Shown: positions 1 to 7,262 of the stretch, piece by piece
How positions within the stretch are numbered: the stretch's first letter is position 1
Layout: every line of letters begins with the position of its first letter
Source of the DNA: Dehalococcoidia bacterium
GTDB taxonomy: Bacteria; Chloroflexota; Dehalococcoidia; Lucifugimonadales; JAGWBF01
Assembly (NCBI GenBank): GCA_021296025.1
Contig: JAGWBF010000057.1
Location: 1-10,693 of the forward strand
Length of the DNA stretch: 10,693 nucleotides
Reading direction: 5' to 3'
Made by a program: the position numbers and the translations under genes
The notes under the pieces: generated by a model
The model's input: the letters and a program-made list of their open reading frames with translations, nothing else
Database searches by the model: none
What the model was told of the DNA's origin: nothing

Positions 1-1277
1 AGACCTACACCGCCACCATAGGCTCAAGTGACCTGGGCATTATTAGCGAACCGAGGGGGCTCAACGAGGCCAGTATCCTGGTTGTCTTAGACCCCGACGC
101 GCCCGAGGACATAGCTGATTTGCTCAGAATGGACCTGGACAAACCGGACCGCACAGTGAGAATCACCGAGGAGATCGATGGACCGCCAACCAGCGGGGTC
201 GATATCAGCATAACGGGACCGAGCTATGACGATATTCGTCTAGTTGCCCGAGGGCTCATCACATCCCTTGCCAGCGTGGAGGGAGTGGCCAACCTGGAGA
301 GTGACGTTGTCCAAGCACGCGACGAGGTCGCCGTACTGGTGGACCCCGCTGCGGCCGCAGGGATCGGGCTCACCGCGCGTCAGGTGGGGTTTCAGCTAAG
401 CGGGTTCATGGCAGGAAGAGCCGTCACCACCTTTGAACTGGATGGCAGGGCGACGGATGTGGTCCTGTCTGGGACCGAAGAGGCCCTCGGAAGCATCGAC
501 CAGATTAGGGACCTGGTGATAACCGGGCCATTCGGCGCAGCGCCGCTGCATCAGCTCGCCCAGGTTGCGATTCAAGAAGGGCCGGTGAACATCGTTCGCA
601 CCGACGGTCAGCGCTCCGCCAGCATCACCGGAGATACTATCGGAGAGGATGTTCAGGCTGTGGGGTCCGAGATCGATGCGATTATTGCAGACCTGTCTCT
701 CCCGCCGGGAGTGAGCGTCAAGAGCGGCGGGATATTCGCCGACATCGCTGAGGGGTTCCAGTCGATCATCCTGTCCATGGCCATAGGCATAGTCCTGATG
801 TACCTGGTCATGGTGGCCGCCTTGGGGTCTCTCCGGAACCCCATAATCATCATCTCCAGCCTCCCCCTTGCCTTGGTCGGGGTACTGGTGGCCCTGGCCG
901 TTACGGACCGCACACTGGGGCTGCCTGCCATGATGGGAGTCCTGCTGCTGGTCGGCATCGTGGTGACCAACGCAATCGTGTTGATCGCCTTCGTCGAACA
1001 GCTGCGAGCCAAGGGCATGTCGGTGTTTGAAGCCCTAATCATGGGAGGGCGCGTTAGGCTGCGTCCTATACTGATGACTGCATTGACTACTAGCTTTGCC
1101 CTGCTGCCTCTGGCGGCCTTCTCTGGAGGCTCGGGAGGCATCATCAGCGCCGAGCTGGCGACGGTGGTCATAGGCGGCCTGATTACTTCCACCGCTTTGA
1201 CCCTCATCGTGGTCCCCATCATCTACTACCTGTTCAATGCGAGCATCCCCGGGCTGTTTCGTACGGGCCTGGCCTGA
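1..1277 (+). CDS. RND-family (HAE1-type) efflux transporter, C-terminal part; 5' end outside window
   Basis: The reading frame is open from base 3, well before the first internal ATG at 120, so the gene begins upstream and 424 C-terminal residues are visible. RND pumps of the AcrB/SwrC type are proton-driven inner-membrane trimers that export drugs, lipids or other hydrophobic compounds. The first half (to about base 730) is soluble and mixed in composition, as expected for the second porter/docking region. The rest holds five hydrophobic helices corresponding to TM8-TM12 of AcrB. Recognisable family segments are GVLLLVGIVVTNAIVLIAF (TM10) and RLRPILMTALTTSFALLPLA (TM11), followed by a Gly/Ser-rich turn and a last helix ending VVPIIYYLF. 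The protein ends normally soon after TM12. Partner genes (membrane fusion protein, outer-membrane channel) would lie upstream if present. The substrate cannot be inferred. The family is secure; the subfamily is less so. Confidence 0.93.
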   Translation, partial: TYTATIGSSDLGIISEPRGLNEASILVVLDPDAPEDIADLLRMDLDKPDRTVRITEEIDGPPTSGVDISITGPSYDDIRLVARGLITSLASVEGVANLESDVVQARDEVAVLVDPAAAAGIGLTARQVGFQLSGFMAGRAVTTFELDGRATDVVLSGTEEALGSIDQIRDLVITGPFGAAPLHQLAQVAIQEGPVNIVRTDGQRSASITGDTIGEDVQAVGSEIDAIIADLSLPPGVSVKSGGIFADIAEGFQSIILSMAIGIVLMYLVMVAALGSLRNPIIIISSLPLALVGVLVALAVTDRTLGLPAMMGVLLLVGIVVTNAIVLIAFVEQLRAKGMSVFEALIMGGRVRLRPILMTALTTSFALLPLAAFSGGSGGIISAELATVVIGGLITSTALTLIVVPIIYYLFNASIPGLFRTGLA

Positions 1278-1300
1278 TTTCTCCCAGCCAGCCTCTTGGT

Positions 1301-1319
1301 GGGTGATATAATCTCACGG
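1301..1319 (+). promoter_or_regulatory. Extended -10 promoter for hyuA
   Basis: TATAAT at 1307-1312 is a perfect -10 hexamer preceded by TG one base upstream (TGATATAAT from 1304), the extended -10 form used by housekeeping sigma factors when the -35 is poor. No good -35 lies at the right distance. Transcription would start near 1319, giving a leader of about 34 bases before hyuA. It sits in the only gap between the transporter and hyuA, which supports the two being separate units. I see no terminator hairpin with a T-run after the transporter gene. Confidence 0.6.
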
Positions 1320-1352
1320 GCCGGAGAAAGCTGAAGCGCGGAGAGAAATCCT

Positions 1353-3368
1353 ATGGGCCACACGATTGTGGGCATAGATGTGGGCGGTACGTTTACCGAC
1401 TTTGCGGTGCTGTCCGACGGCAGCCTGTCGGTGTACAAGATACCCTCTTCACCCGCCGATCCGTCCCGCTCGGTCCTCCAGGGTGTTCAGGACCTCGCAG
1501 TGGATGGGGCATCCTTCGTGCATGGCTCCACGGTGGCCACAAACGTCCTCCTGGAGCGGAGGGGCTCCCGCACAGCCCTCGTCACCACCGGAGGCTTCGA
1601 GGATGTCCTGGAGATTGGCCGCCAGAGCCGAGCCGAGCTATACAACTTGGATCTGGAGAAGACGCCGGTCCTGGTGCCCACCGACCTTCGCTTCGGCTTG
1701 GCCGAGCGGGTGGAGTTCACCGGCTCAGCCCTCCAGTCCCCCTCCCCCGATGAGGTCCGAAAGCTGGCCCTTGCTGTTGCAGCCTCGGGCGCAGAGTCTG
1801 TTGCTGTCTCGTTGCTCTTCTCCTTCTTGAATCCCCTCCACGAAGAGATGCTCCTCGAGGCCCTGCGCGAAGTGGACGACAACCTGTACTACTCGGTGTC
1901 TAGCCAGGTGCTGCCCGAATTCCGCGAGTACGAGCGGACCAGCACAGTGGTGGTAAACGCCTACGTTGGCCCGTCCATGTCCCGCTACCTGGGCAATCTG
2001 GAGGGCGCCTTGGGCAGCGGGCTGCGCATCATGCAGTCGTCGGGAGGCAGCATCACTGCATCCCTGGCATCCCGACAGCCCGTGCGCACCATTCTAAGCG
2101 GGCCGGCGGGGGGAGTAGTCGGCGCCTACTACCTGGGGGAGATGGCCGGACATCCAGACATCATCACCCTGGACATGGGAGGGACATCGACGGATGTGTC
2201 CCTGTGCCCCGGCAGGATCAAGGAGACCACCACATCCACCCTGGGCGGGTACCCCTTGAGCGTGCCCATGATCGAGATTCACAGCGTAGGGGCGGGCGGA
2301 GGCTCCATCGCCCGCATCGACGAGGGCGGCGCTCTGCTGGTGGGACCCCAGTCGGCAGGGGCGGACCCTGGCCCAGCCTGTTACGGCAAGGGCGATCATG
2401 TGACCGTGACCGACGCCAACCTCATCCTGGGAAGGCTCCAGGCCGACCGCTTCCTGGGAGGAAGGCTCTCCTTGGACGAAGACAGGGCGCGGGAGCTGGT
2501 GGGCCTCCTCGCCGAACAGATGAGCCTATCGGTGGAGGAAGCGGCCTCGGGCATCGTCCGGGTTGTCAACGCCAGCATGGAGCGGGCCATCCGGGCCATC
2601 TCCTTGGAGCGGGGCTACGACCCCAGGGAGTTCACGATGGTGCCCTTCGGTGGGGCCGGGCCTATGCACGCCTGCGAGCTAGCCCAGGAGATGGGCATCT
2701 CCCGGGTCCTCATCCCACCCAACCCGGGCATCCTGTCGGCCCTTGGAGTCGCCATTGCCGACATCGTCAAGGACTACTCACGCACGGTCATGCTGCGGGG
2801 AGATGATATAACACCTCAACACCTGGAACGGGAGTACCAGCTTTTGGAAGACCATGCCAGGGAAGACATGTTCAGCGAGGGGTTGGACCTAGACAGGGCT
2901 GTGGGTCAGCGCAGCCTGGATGTTCGCTACGTGGGCCAGTCATTTGAGCTGAACGTGGACCATCCGGGACGCTCTCGCCAGTTTGTCCAGGCCATCTCCA
3001 GGTCGTTCAACAAGGCCCACCGGCGGCGCTTCGGCTACTCGGACCCCAAGGAGCCCGTGGAGGTGGTGAACCTGCGCCTGAAGATGGTGGTGCCTGTGGA
3101 AAAGCCTGCGCCCTCCCCTGAGGAGCCCCAGGAAGGAAGCTGGGAGGGGGCGGTCGTCGGCAAGAAGACTCTGGTCTTTGGAGGGAAGGGCGTGGAAGCC
3201 CCGCTGGTGCTCCGGGAGCATCTGCGCTGCGGCAACCGGGTTTCCGGGCCTGCGTTGGTGATCCAGATGGACTCCACGACGGTGCTCCCGCAGGGCTGGG
3301 AAGCCGAGGTGGACGGCTGGGGCAACCTGGTGGCCGTCCCGTCGGGCCCAAATGCAAACAACAACTAG
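1353..3368 (+). CDS. hyuA: Hydantoinase/oxoprolinase family subunit A (N-methylhydantoinase A type)
   Basis: The product is a 671-residue protein of normal length for HyuA, the ATP-binding subunit of ATP-dependent hydantoinases/5-oxoprolinases and acetone-carboxylase relatives. With HyuB it cleaves or carboxylates a small substrate using ATP in the cytoplasm. The N-terminal phosphate-binding loop GIDVGGTFTDF (residues 7-17) is followed by HGSTVATN (57-64), GPAGGVVGA (250-258), DMGGTSTDV (274-282), HSVGAGGGSIA (310-320), SAGADPGPACYG (334-345), FGGAGPMHA (432-440) and PPNPGILSALG (455-465), all hallmark blocks of the family in the expected order. The ATG is chosen because GGAGAG at 1340-1345 sits 7 bases upstream. 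It reads with hyuB 141 bases downstream. The substrate is not predictable: the family includes hydantoinases, oxoprolinase-like enzymes and carboxylases, and many genomic copies are uncharacterised. Confidence 0.95.
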   Translation: MGHTIVGIDVGGTFTDFAVLSDGSLSVYKIPSSPADPSRSVLQGVQDLAVDGASFVHGSTVATNVLLERRGSRTALVTTGGFEDVLEIGRQSRAELYNLDLEKTPVLVPTDLRFGLAERVEFTGSALQSPSPDEVRKLALAVAASGAESVAVSLLFSFLNPLHEEMLLEALREVDDNLYYSVSSQVLPEFREYERTSTVVVNAYVGPSMSRYLGNLEGALGSGLRIMQSSGGSITASLASRQPVRTILSGPAGGVVGAYYLGEMAGHPDIITLDMGGTSTDVSLCPGRIKETTTSTLGGYPLSVPMIEIHSVGAGGGSIARIDEGGALLVGPQSAGADPGPACYGKGDHVTVTDANLILGRLQADRFLGGRLSLDEDRARELVGLLAEQMSLSVEEAASGIVRVVNASMERAIRAISLERGYDPREFTMVPFGGAGPMHACELAQEMGISRVLIPPNPGILSALGVAIADIVKDYSRTVMLRGDDITPQHLEREYQLLEDHAREDMFSEGLDLDRAVGQRSLDVRYVGQSFELNVDHPGRSRQFVQAISRSFNKAHRRRFGYSDPKEPVEVVNLRLKMVVPVEKPAPSPEEPQEGSWEGAVVGKKTLVFGGKGVEAPLVLREHLRCGNRVSGPALVIQMDSTTVLPQGWEAEVDGWGNLVAVPSGPNANNN

Positions 3369-3509
3369 AAGCTAATCCCCGCTTCAAGGAGACATGCAGA
3401 TATCCTTGATTCCCGACCCTCATCCCAGTCACTCCCGTGAAAGCGGGAACGACGAAGTAGCGCAAGGGTCTCTACAAGGAAGGGTTAAGACTAACCGAGA
3501 GGCAGTGAG
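3369..3509 (+). repeat. hyuA-hyuB intergenic gap with palindromic repeat copies
   Basis: This 141-base gap is unusually long for two subunits of one enzyme. It contains a palindromic repeat: TCCCGTGAAAGCGGGA at 3433-3448 folds as a 6-pair stem (one T-G pair) closed by a GAAA loop. The 21 bases 3428-3448 match the minus strand of 10442-10462 with two differences, and 3428-3443 match the copy at 10678-10693 with two differences. A decayed half copy at 3371-3389 resembles 10247-10263. A second small hairpin, GGTTA/TAACC around an AGAC loop (3483-3496), lies directly against the hyuB Shine-Dalgarno GAGAGG (3497-3502). No T-run follows either hairpin, so neither looks like an intrinsic terminator. 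Confidence 0.7.
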
Positions 3510-5093
3510 ATGGTCGATCCTATAAGCTTGGAAGTCTTCAAGAACCTGTTCATCTCCACCTGTGAAGAGATGGGGGTAGCCCTCCAACGCACCGCCTACT
3601 CTCCCAATATCAAGGAGCGCCGGGACTACTCCTGCGCCCTCTTCGACCCCAAGGGCCAGATGGTTGCCCAGGCCGCCCATGTGCCGGTGCACCTGGGGGC
3701 TATGCCCGCGTCGGTGGATGCGGCCATCAGCGTGCACTCCGGCACCTTCGGCCCCGGCGATGTGGTTATCCTCAATGACCCCTACCTGGGAGGCACCCAC
3801 CTGCCCGACATCACCCTGGTGGCGCCCGTGTACATCCGCAGCCAGGGCGTACCCGTCCTTGTGGGGTACGTAGCCAACCGGGGGCATCACGCCGATGTGG
3901 GAGGCATGACGCCGGGGTCGCTGCCATTGTCCACCGAGCTCTACCAGGAGGGCACCATCATACCTCCCCTCAAGCTGGCCCGCAGGGGCAGGCTGAACCA
4001 GGAGGTGGTGGAGCTAATCTGCCGCAACTCCCGCACTCCCGAGGAGCGCAAGGGGGACCTGGTAGCCCAGTTCGCCTCCATAAAGGTGGGTGACCAGAGG
4101 CTGCGGGAGATAGTGGAGCGGTACAACGCCGACACCGCCTTCGAGCACATGGATGCCCTGTTGGACTACTCCGAGCGCCTGACCCGCGCCTCCATCGGGC
4201 GCATACCCGACGGGACCTACAGCTTCACCGACTACATGGACGACGACGGCCTTACCGAACAGCCTGTCCCCATCTCCGTGGCCATCAGTGTGTCCGGCGA
4301 CGAGATGGTGGTGGACTTCGAGGGCACATCGCCCCAGCGTCCCGGCTGCATCAACACACCCCTGGCCGTCACGGTGTCGGCGGTTCTCTACCTGGTGCAG
4401 TGCATCTCCGGGGCCAGCGTTCCGCCGACCCAGGGTGTATTGCGCCCGGTGACCGTCAAGGCCCCCGAAGCATCCCTGGTGAATCCCAAGCCCCAGCACG
4501 GCGTGGCTGGGGGCAACGTCGAGACCTCCCAGCGCATCACCGATGTGCTGCTGGGGGCCATGGCCCAAGCCTTGCCCATGCTCATTCCCGCCGCCAGCCA
4601 GGGCACCATGAACAACCTGCTCATCGGCGGCCATGATGCGGTGCGGGAGAAACCTTTTGTCTATTACGAGACCATTGCGGGAGGCATGGGCGCCCGGCCC
4701 ACCAAGGACGGGGTCTCGGCCATCCACACCCACATGACCAACACCATGAACACCCCCATCGAGGCAATGGAGTTCGTCTATCCCCTGCGCCTGAGGCAGT
4801 ACACAGTGCGCCGGGGCACCGGCGGTGACGGCAAGTTCAAGGGAGGCGACGGGCTGACCAGGGATGTGGAGTTCCTGACGCCTGCGAGGGTTACGGTGCT
4901 ATCGGAGCGTCGCAAACGGCCCCCCTACGGCCTCCATGGGGGGCATCATGGCACACCGGGCGAGAACGTTCTCCTCCGGGGAGGCTACGAAGAGGTGAAG
5001 CTCTCGGGCAAAGAGGTGCTGGATGTCGAGCCGGGCGATGTCCTGAGCATTCGCACCCCTGGAGGCGGAGGCTGGGGCACCCCCGAGGAGTAG
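3510..5093 (+). CDS. hyuB: Hydantoinase/oxoprolinase family subunit B (N-methylhydantoinase B type)
   Basis: The product is a 527-residue protein, full length for HyuB, the partner subunit of HyuA. It begins DPISLEVFKN, the usual family start. RRDYSCALFD (37-46), HVPVHLGAMP (57-66), NDPYLGGTHLPD (89-100), NRGHHADVGG (123-132) and EGTIIPP (147-153) follow in order. The His- and Asp-rich blocks at 57-66, 89-100 and 123-132 are typical of this family and of the related acetone carboxylase alpha subunit, where such residues bind metal. The C-terminal part keeps GGNVETSQR and RLRQYTVRRGTGGDGKFKGG and ends in the usual Gly-rich tail GGGGWG. The start is an ATG with GAGAGG 7 bases upstream. It probably shares the hyuA transcript. 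Function beyond ATP-dependent ring amide hydrolysis or a related reaction is unassigned. Confidence 0.95.
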   Translation: MVDPISLEVFKNLFISTCEEMGVALQRTAYSPNIKERRDYSCALFDPKGQMVAQAAHVPVHLGAMPASVDAAISVHSGTFGPGDVVILNDPYLGGTHLPDITLVAPVYIRSQGVPVLVGYVANRGHHADVGGMTPGSLPLSTELYQEGTIIPPLKLARRGRLNQEVVELICRNSRTPEERKGDLVAQFASIKVGDQRLREIVERYNADTAFEHMDALLDYSERLTRASIGRIPDGTYSFTDYMDDDGLTEQPVPISVAISVSGDEMVVDFEGTSPQRPGCINTPLAVTVSAVLYLVQCISGASVPPTQGVLRPVTVKAPEASLVNPKPQHGVAGGNVETSQRITDVLLGAMAQALPMLIPAASQGTMNNLLIGGHDAVREKPFVYYETIAGGMGARPTKDGVSAIHTHMTNTMNTPIEAMEFVYPLRLRQYTVRRGTGGDGKFKGGDGLTRDVEFLTPARVTVLSERRKRPPYGLHGGHHGTPGENVLLRGGYEEVKLSGKEVLDVEPGDVLSIRTPGGGGWGTPEE

Positions 5094-5306
5094 AGGGGGG
5101 CACACCCAGGCCAGCTGCGAACCTAATCTCGGTGTGGGCCCACTGAGTCGAGGAAGGATTTAAGAGAGCAGCCCAACTCTCAGGCCGTCAGTTTATCTCT
5201 ACTGGTCGTATTGGTCCCTACGATAATCAGCCAGTTCTTCTCGCATCTCTACATTTGGAACTGGGTGCTGAGAAGGAACGGGGGGTTCTTGGGTGGTTCC
5301 CCGGGC

Positions 5307-5335
5307 TTCGAAGCACTACAATGTTATGCTATCCT
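5307..5335 (+). promoter_or_regulatory. Possible vapBC promoter
   Basis: TTCGAA (5307-5312) and TATCCT (5330-5335) are 17 bases apart and would start transcription near 5342, about 30 bases before the vapB start. Both hexamers are imperfect. TACAAT at 5317-5322 is an alternative -10 without a good -35. The assignment is tentative. Confidence 0.3.
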
Positions 5336-5337
5336 TG

Positions 5338-5361
5338 CAATGAACCGACTGCATATCATTG
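5338..5361 (+). promoter_or_regulatory. Candidate VapBC autoregulatory operator (inverted repeat)
   Basis: CAATGA at 5338-5343 and TCATTG at 5356-5361 form a perfect 6-base inverted repeat with 12 bases between the arms. It lies just downstream of the possible promoter and directly before the vapB Shine-Dalgarno. VapB-type AbrB-fold antitoxins normally repress their own operon by binding inverted repeats in this position. That this repeat is the operator is inference from place and symmetry only. Confidence 0.35.
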
Positions 5362-5370
5362 GAGACGAAA

Positions 5371-5637
5371 GTGAAGGAGATCACCACAACCATCACCCAG
5401 CGGGGACAGGTAACCATACCCGCTGAGGTGCGGCGGGTGCTCGGCGTAAAGCCCAGGGACAAGGTTGCCTTCACCATCTTCGATGGTGAAGTTCGCCTGG
5501 CGCCCGCTCTTTTCTCCTTGGAATCGGCCTATGGGTCCGTGAAGCCTTCCTCCAGACCTGAAGATCTTGATGAAGTTTCCCGGACTGCCAAGGTAGCCAA
5601 GGCTGAGAAGACCACCGTGGAGTTGGGCGAGGCGTGA
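5371..5637 (+). CDS. vapB: AbrB/MazE-fold antitoxin, VapB-type
   Basis: This small protein of 88 residues has an N-terminal AbrB/SpoVT DNA-binding domain at about residues 6-45: TTITQRGQVTIPAEVRRVLG, then VKPRDKVAF and a DGEVRLAP strand. The RGQVTIPAEVR block is diagnostic of the fold. The polar, Lys/Glu-rich C-terminal half (about 50-88) is the kind of flexible tail that wraps and inhibits the toxin in VapB proteins. I chose the GTG at 5371 because GGAG at 5361-5364 sits 6 bases upstream. An in-frame TTG at 5359 would add four residues but has no Shine-Dalgarno of its own. Its stop overlaps the toxin start by 4 bases (GTGA), so the two are translationally coupled. The VapBC complex is expected to repress the operon. 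Confidence 0.9.
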   Translation: MKEITTTITQRGQVTIPAEVRRVLGVKPRDKVAFTIFDGEVRLAPALFSLESAYGSVKPSSRPEDLDEVSRTAKVAKAEKTTVELGEA

Positions 5638-6047
5638 GGTTCCTGGACACTAACGTCATCTTGAGATACTTGACCAGGGATGACGAGGCCAAAGCCCAAG
5701 CCTGCTACGAGCTCTTCCAGCAGGCAAAGCTGGGTGAAGAAGAGCTTTTCACATCCGAAGCCGTCATTACAGAGGTCGCCTACGTACTCTCCTCTCCCCG
5801 TGCTCCGTATAGGCTGGGCCACGAGGAGATCAGGGCTCGGCTTCTGCCGATCCTCACTCTGCGGGGCGTAAGGCTTCTTCAGAAGCGCGTCTATGTCCGG
5901 GCATTGGACATTTACGCATCCGCTCCCTTTCTTGACTTCGAAGATGCACTTTCCGTGGCACACATGGAGCGTCAGGGCATAACGGAGATCGTTAGTTACG
6001 ACAGGGGCTTTGTCAGGATCCCAGGGCTGCAGAGGGCCGAACCATGA
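5634..6047 (+). CDS. vapC: PIN-domain ribonuclease toxin, VapC-type
   Basis: The 137-residue product is a single PIN domain of the usual VapC size. It starts at GTG in a GTGA overlap with the antitoxin stop. The acidic metal site is intact: D5 in FLDTNVIL, E47 in the AVITEVAYVL helix, D101 and D104 in LDFEDALSVA, and D123 in SYDRGF. VapC toxins are Mg-dependent RNases, usually cutting tRNA or rRNA, and are held inactive by the cognate VapB. The conserved acidic set suggests a working enzyme. The RNA target cannot be read from sequence. The gene ends 52 bases from the stop of the convergent cupin gene. Confidence 0.92.
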   Translation: MRFLDTNVILRYLTRDDEAKAQACYELFQQAKLGEEELFTSEAVITEVAYVLSSPRAPYRLGHEEIRARLLPILTLRGVRLLQKRVYVRALDIYASAPFLDFEDALSVAHMERQGITEIVSYDRGFVRIPGLQRAEP

Positions 6048-6068
6048 ACGACGTGCCCCATCCGGCAT

Positions 6069-6097
6069 GGGCGGAGATTACGAAAGGCCCTCCGCCC
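6069..6097. terminator. Candidate bidirectional terminator hairpin between vapC and cupin gene
   Basis: GGGCGGAG (6069-6076) and CTCCGCCC (6090-6097) form a perfect 8-pair GC-rich stem with a 13-base loop. It lies in the short gap between two convergent stop codons (6047 and 6100), the classic place for a shared terminator. Neither side has a clear T-run, so intrinsic termination would be weak. Confidence 0.45.
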
Positions 6098-6099
6098 CC

Positions 6100-6450
6100 T
6101 TAGTCCACGTAGGTGGTTTCCGGGTTGTCGGTGGGGAAGACGGTGAACATCTTGGCGTCGCCGCCGGTGTTGTTGATTAGACGATGAGGCGTCCCCGGCG
6201 GGGCCAGCAGGGTGTGCCCCGGCTCCACTACCTGGCTCTCATCTCCCACCACCATCTCCACGCTTCCCTCCAGGAGGATGATGGCTTCATCGGTGGGATG
6301 GGTATGCAGCCTCAGGGCCGAGCCATCGTGCATCACCAGCTCGCCGATGGTCAGGTTGTGGGCCCCGGCAGCTTTGTTGATGAACCGCCGGCTGGTGCGC
6401 CCGCCCATATCCTCGGGGGGCGGGTCCGTCCTGTGATCGATGATGGGCAT
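6100..6450 (-). CDS. Small single-domain cupin protein
   Basis: The product is a 116-residue cupin with both conserved motifs complete. Motif 1 is H49-x-H51-x3-E55-x6-G62 within RLHTHPTDEAIILLEG. Motif 2 is G79-x5-P-x-G86-x2-H89-x3-N93 within GHTLLAPPGTPHRLINN. The four metal ligands (H49, H51, E55, H89) are present, so a metal-binding beta barrel is expected. The function is unknown: such proteins range from small dioxygenases and isomerases to sensors. I chose the ATG at 6450 because AGGAGG lies 4 bases upstream; an upstream in-frame start would add 11 residues but ignore this site. It follows ubiE on the same strand by 75 bases and has its own predicted promoter, so a link with quinone synthesis is not shown. 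Confidence 0.88.
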   Translation of the reverse strand: MPIIDHRTDPPPEDMGGRTSRRFINKAAGAHNLTIGELVMHDGSALRLHTHPTDEAIILLEGSVEMVVGDESQVVEPGHTLLAPPGTPHRLINNTGGDAKMFTVFPTDNPETTYVD

Positions 6451-6490
6451 GTCTCCTCCTTGACCGATACTCTGACGCAGCAATAGCTGA

Positions 6491-6519
6491 ATTCTATAGC
6501 CGGGACACCATCAGGGCAA
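6491..6519 (-). promoter_or_regulatory. Predicted promoter of the cupin gene
   Basis: Read on the minus strand, TTGCCC (6519-6514) and TAGAAT (6496-6491) are separated by exactly 17 bases, with four and five of six matches to the sigma-70-type hexamers. Transcription would begin near 6484, about 34 bases before the cupin ATG at 6450. The site lies in the gap after the ubiE stop, so the cupin gene may be transcribed independently of the quinone operon. Confidence 0.5.
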
Positions 6520-6525
6520 GGCGCT

Positions 6526-7260
6526 TCACGGCGCCGTCCCCCAATGCAGGGCCACGGCACCGAAGCCCCGCCGAGCATAGCCCACATCTACCAGCCCTGC
6601 CTCCTCGAACCGGCGGGCCATCTCTTCCACCGTCAGAAATCCCTCCACGGACCTGGGCAGGTAGGTGTAGGCCTCCCTCTGGCCCGCCACCAGATGCCCC
6701 AACAGCGGGACCAGCCTATGAAACAGCAAAGGGACTACTAGCTTCATGGCACCCTTGCGCACCGGGAAGGACTCCAGGGATACAACCATGCCTGCCGGTT
6801 TCACCACCCGCACCATCTCCCCAAGGCAGCCATCCAGGTCGGGCATGTTCCGCAGTCCCCAGGCGGTGGTGGCGCAGACAAAGGTGTCGTCGGGGTAGGG
6901 CAGGGAAAGGGCGTCGCCCACCATGAAGCTACAAAGGTCCCCGCGCCCCTTCCGGGCGGCCTTTGACCTTGCCGTGTCCAGCATCTGGGACACCAGGTCC
7001 AGCCCTACGACGTGGCTGATCCCAGGCGCATCGGCCAGGGCAAGGGTCAGGTCGCCGGTGCCCGCAGCCACATCCAGGGCAACCCCTTCCAGACCTTGGG
7101 TAGCTTTTCTAACGGCGTCCCTGCGCCAGCGGTGGTGCATACCCCCGGTCATGAGGGTGTTCATCAAGTCGTAGCGGGGAACGATGTTGCGGAACAGCTC
7201 CCCGACGTAGCGTCTATGGGATAGGGCATCCTGCCCATCGCGCCGTGAGGGGCTCCCCAC
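6526..7260 (-). CDS. menG: Demethylmenaquinone C-methyltransferase (UbiE/MenG family)
   Basis: The product is a 244-residue SAM-dependent methyltransferase that would place the ring methyl group in the last step of menaquinone synthesis. Family marks are RYDLMN (29-34), MHHRWRR (41-47), the SAM loop LDVAAGTGD (62-70), GLDLVSQML (86-94), VGDALSLPYPDDTF (114-127), GLRNM (135-139) and the C-terminal YTYLPRSVEGF. The size and the GLRN and YLPRS segments separate it from generic methyltransferases. The start is GTG at 7260, two bases after the ubiX-like stop, so it is coupled to that gene as the last member of the four-gene operon. It could also be called ubiE. The menaquinone role is preferred because no ubiquinone-specific hydroxylase or O-methyltransferase is present here. 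Specificity is inferred from family and context. Confidence 0.93.
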   Translation of the reverse strand: MGSPSRRDGQDALSHRRYVGELFRNIVPRYDLMNTLMTGGMHHRWRRDAVRKATQGLEGVALDVAAGTGDLTLALADAPGISHVVGLDLVSQMLDTARSKAARKGRGDLCSFMVGDALSLPYPDDTFVCATTAWGLRNMPDLDGCLGEMVRVVKPAGMVVSLESFPVRKGAMKLVVPLLFHRLVPLLGHLVAGQREAYTYLPRSVEGFLTVEEMARRFEEAGLVDVGYARRGFGAVALHWGTAP

Positions 7261-7262
7261 AG

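Larger units (their letters stand above)
5094..5370 (+). other. Intergenic region between hyuB and vapB
   Basis: I see no credible gene here. A stem-loop at 5128-5147 (CTCGGTG/CACTGAG around a 6-base loop, one G-T pair) contains the perfect palindrome GTGGGCCCAC at 5134-5143. An alternative pairing joins CACACC (5101-5106) with GGTGTG (5131-5136). No T-run follows, so termination after hyuB is possible but unproven. The right end of the gap holds the vapBC promoter and a candidate operator, listed separately. The stretch from about 5160 to 5300 shows no feature I can name. Confidence 0.5.

Noticed and set aside
2204..2806. Second open frame of 200 codons inside hyuA
   Set aside because: It is in another frame of a gene whose own frame carries all HyuA motifs; the Arg/Gly/Pro-rich translation is a shadow.
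3394..3525. Possible 43-residue leader peptide overlapping the hyuB start
   Set aside because: An AAGGAG is present but only 2 bases from the ATG, too close to work well. The frame reads straight through the palindromic repeat and has no hydrophobic or attenuator-like pattern.
5211..5426. Open frame of 71 codons before vapB
   Set aside because: It overlaps vapB in another frame, has no ribosome site and no recognisable features.
6520..6535. Small GGCGC/GCGCC hairpin at the end of menG as a terminator
   Set aside because: The stem is only five pairs, overlaps the menG stop codon and lacks a T-run.
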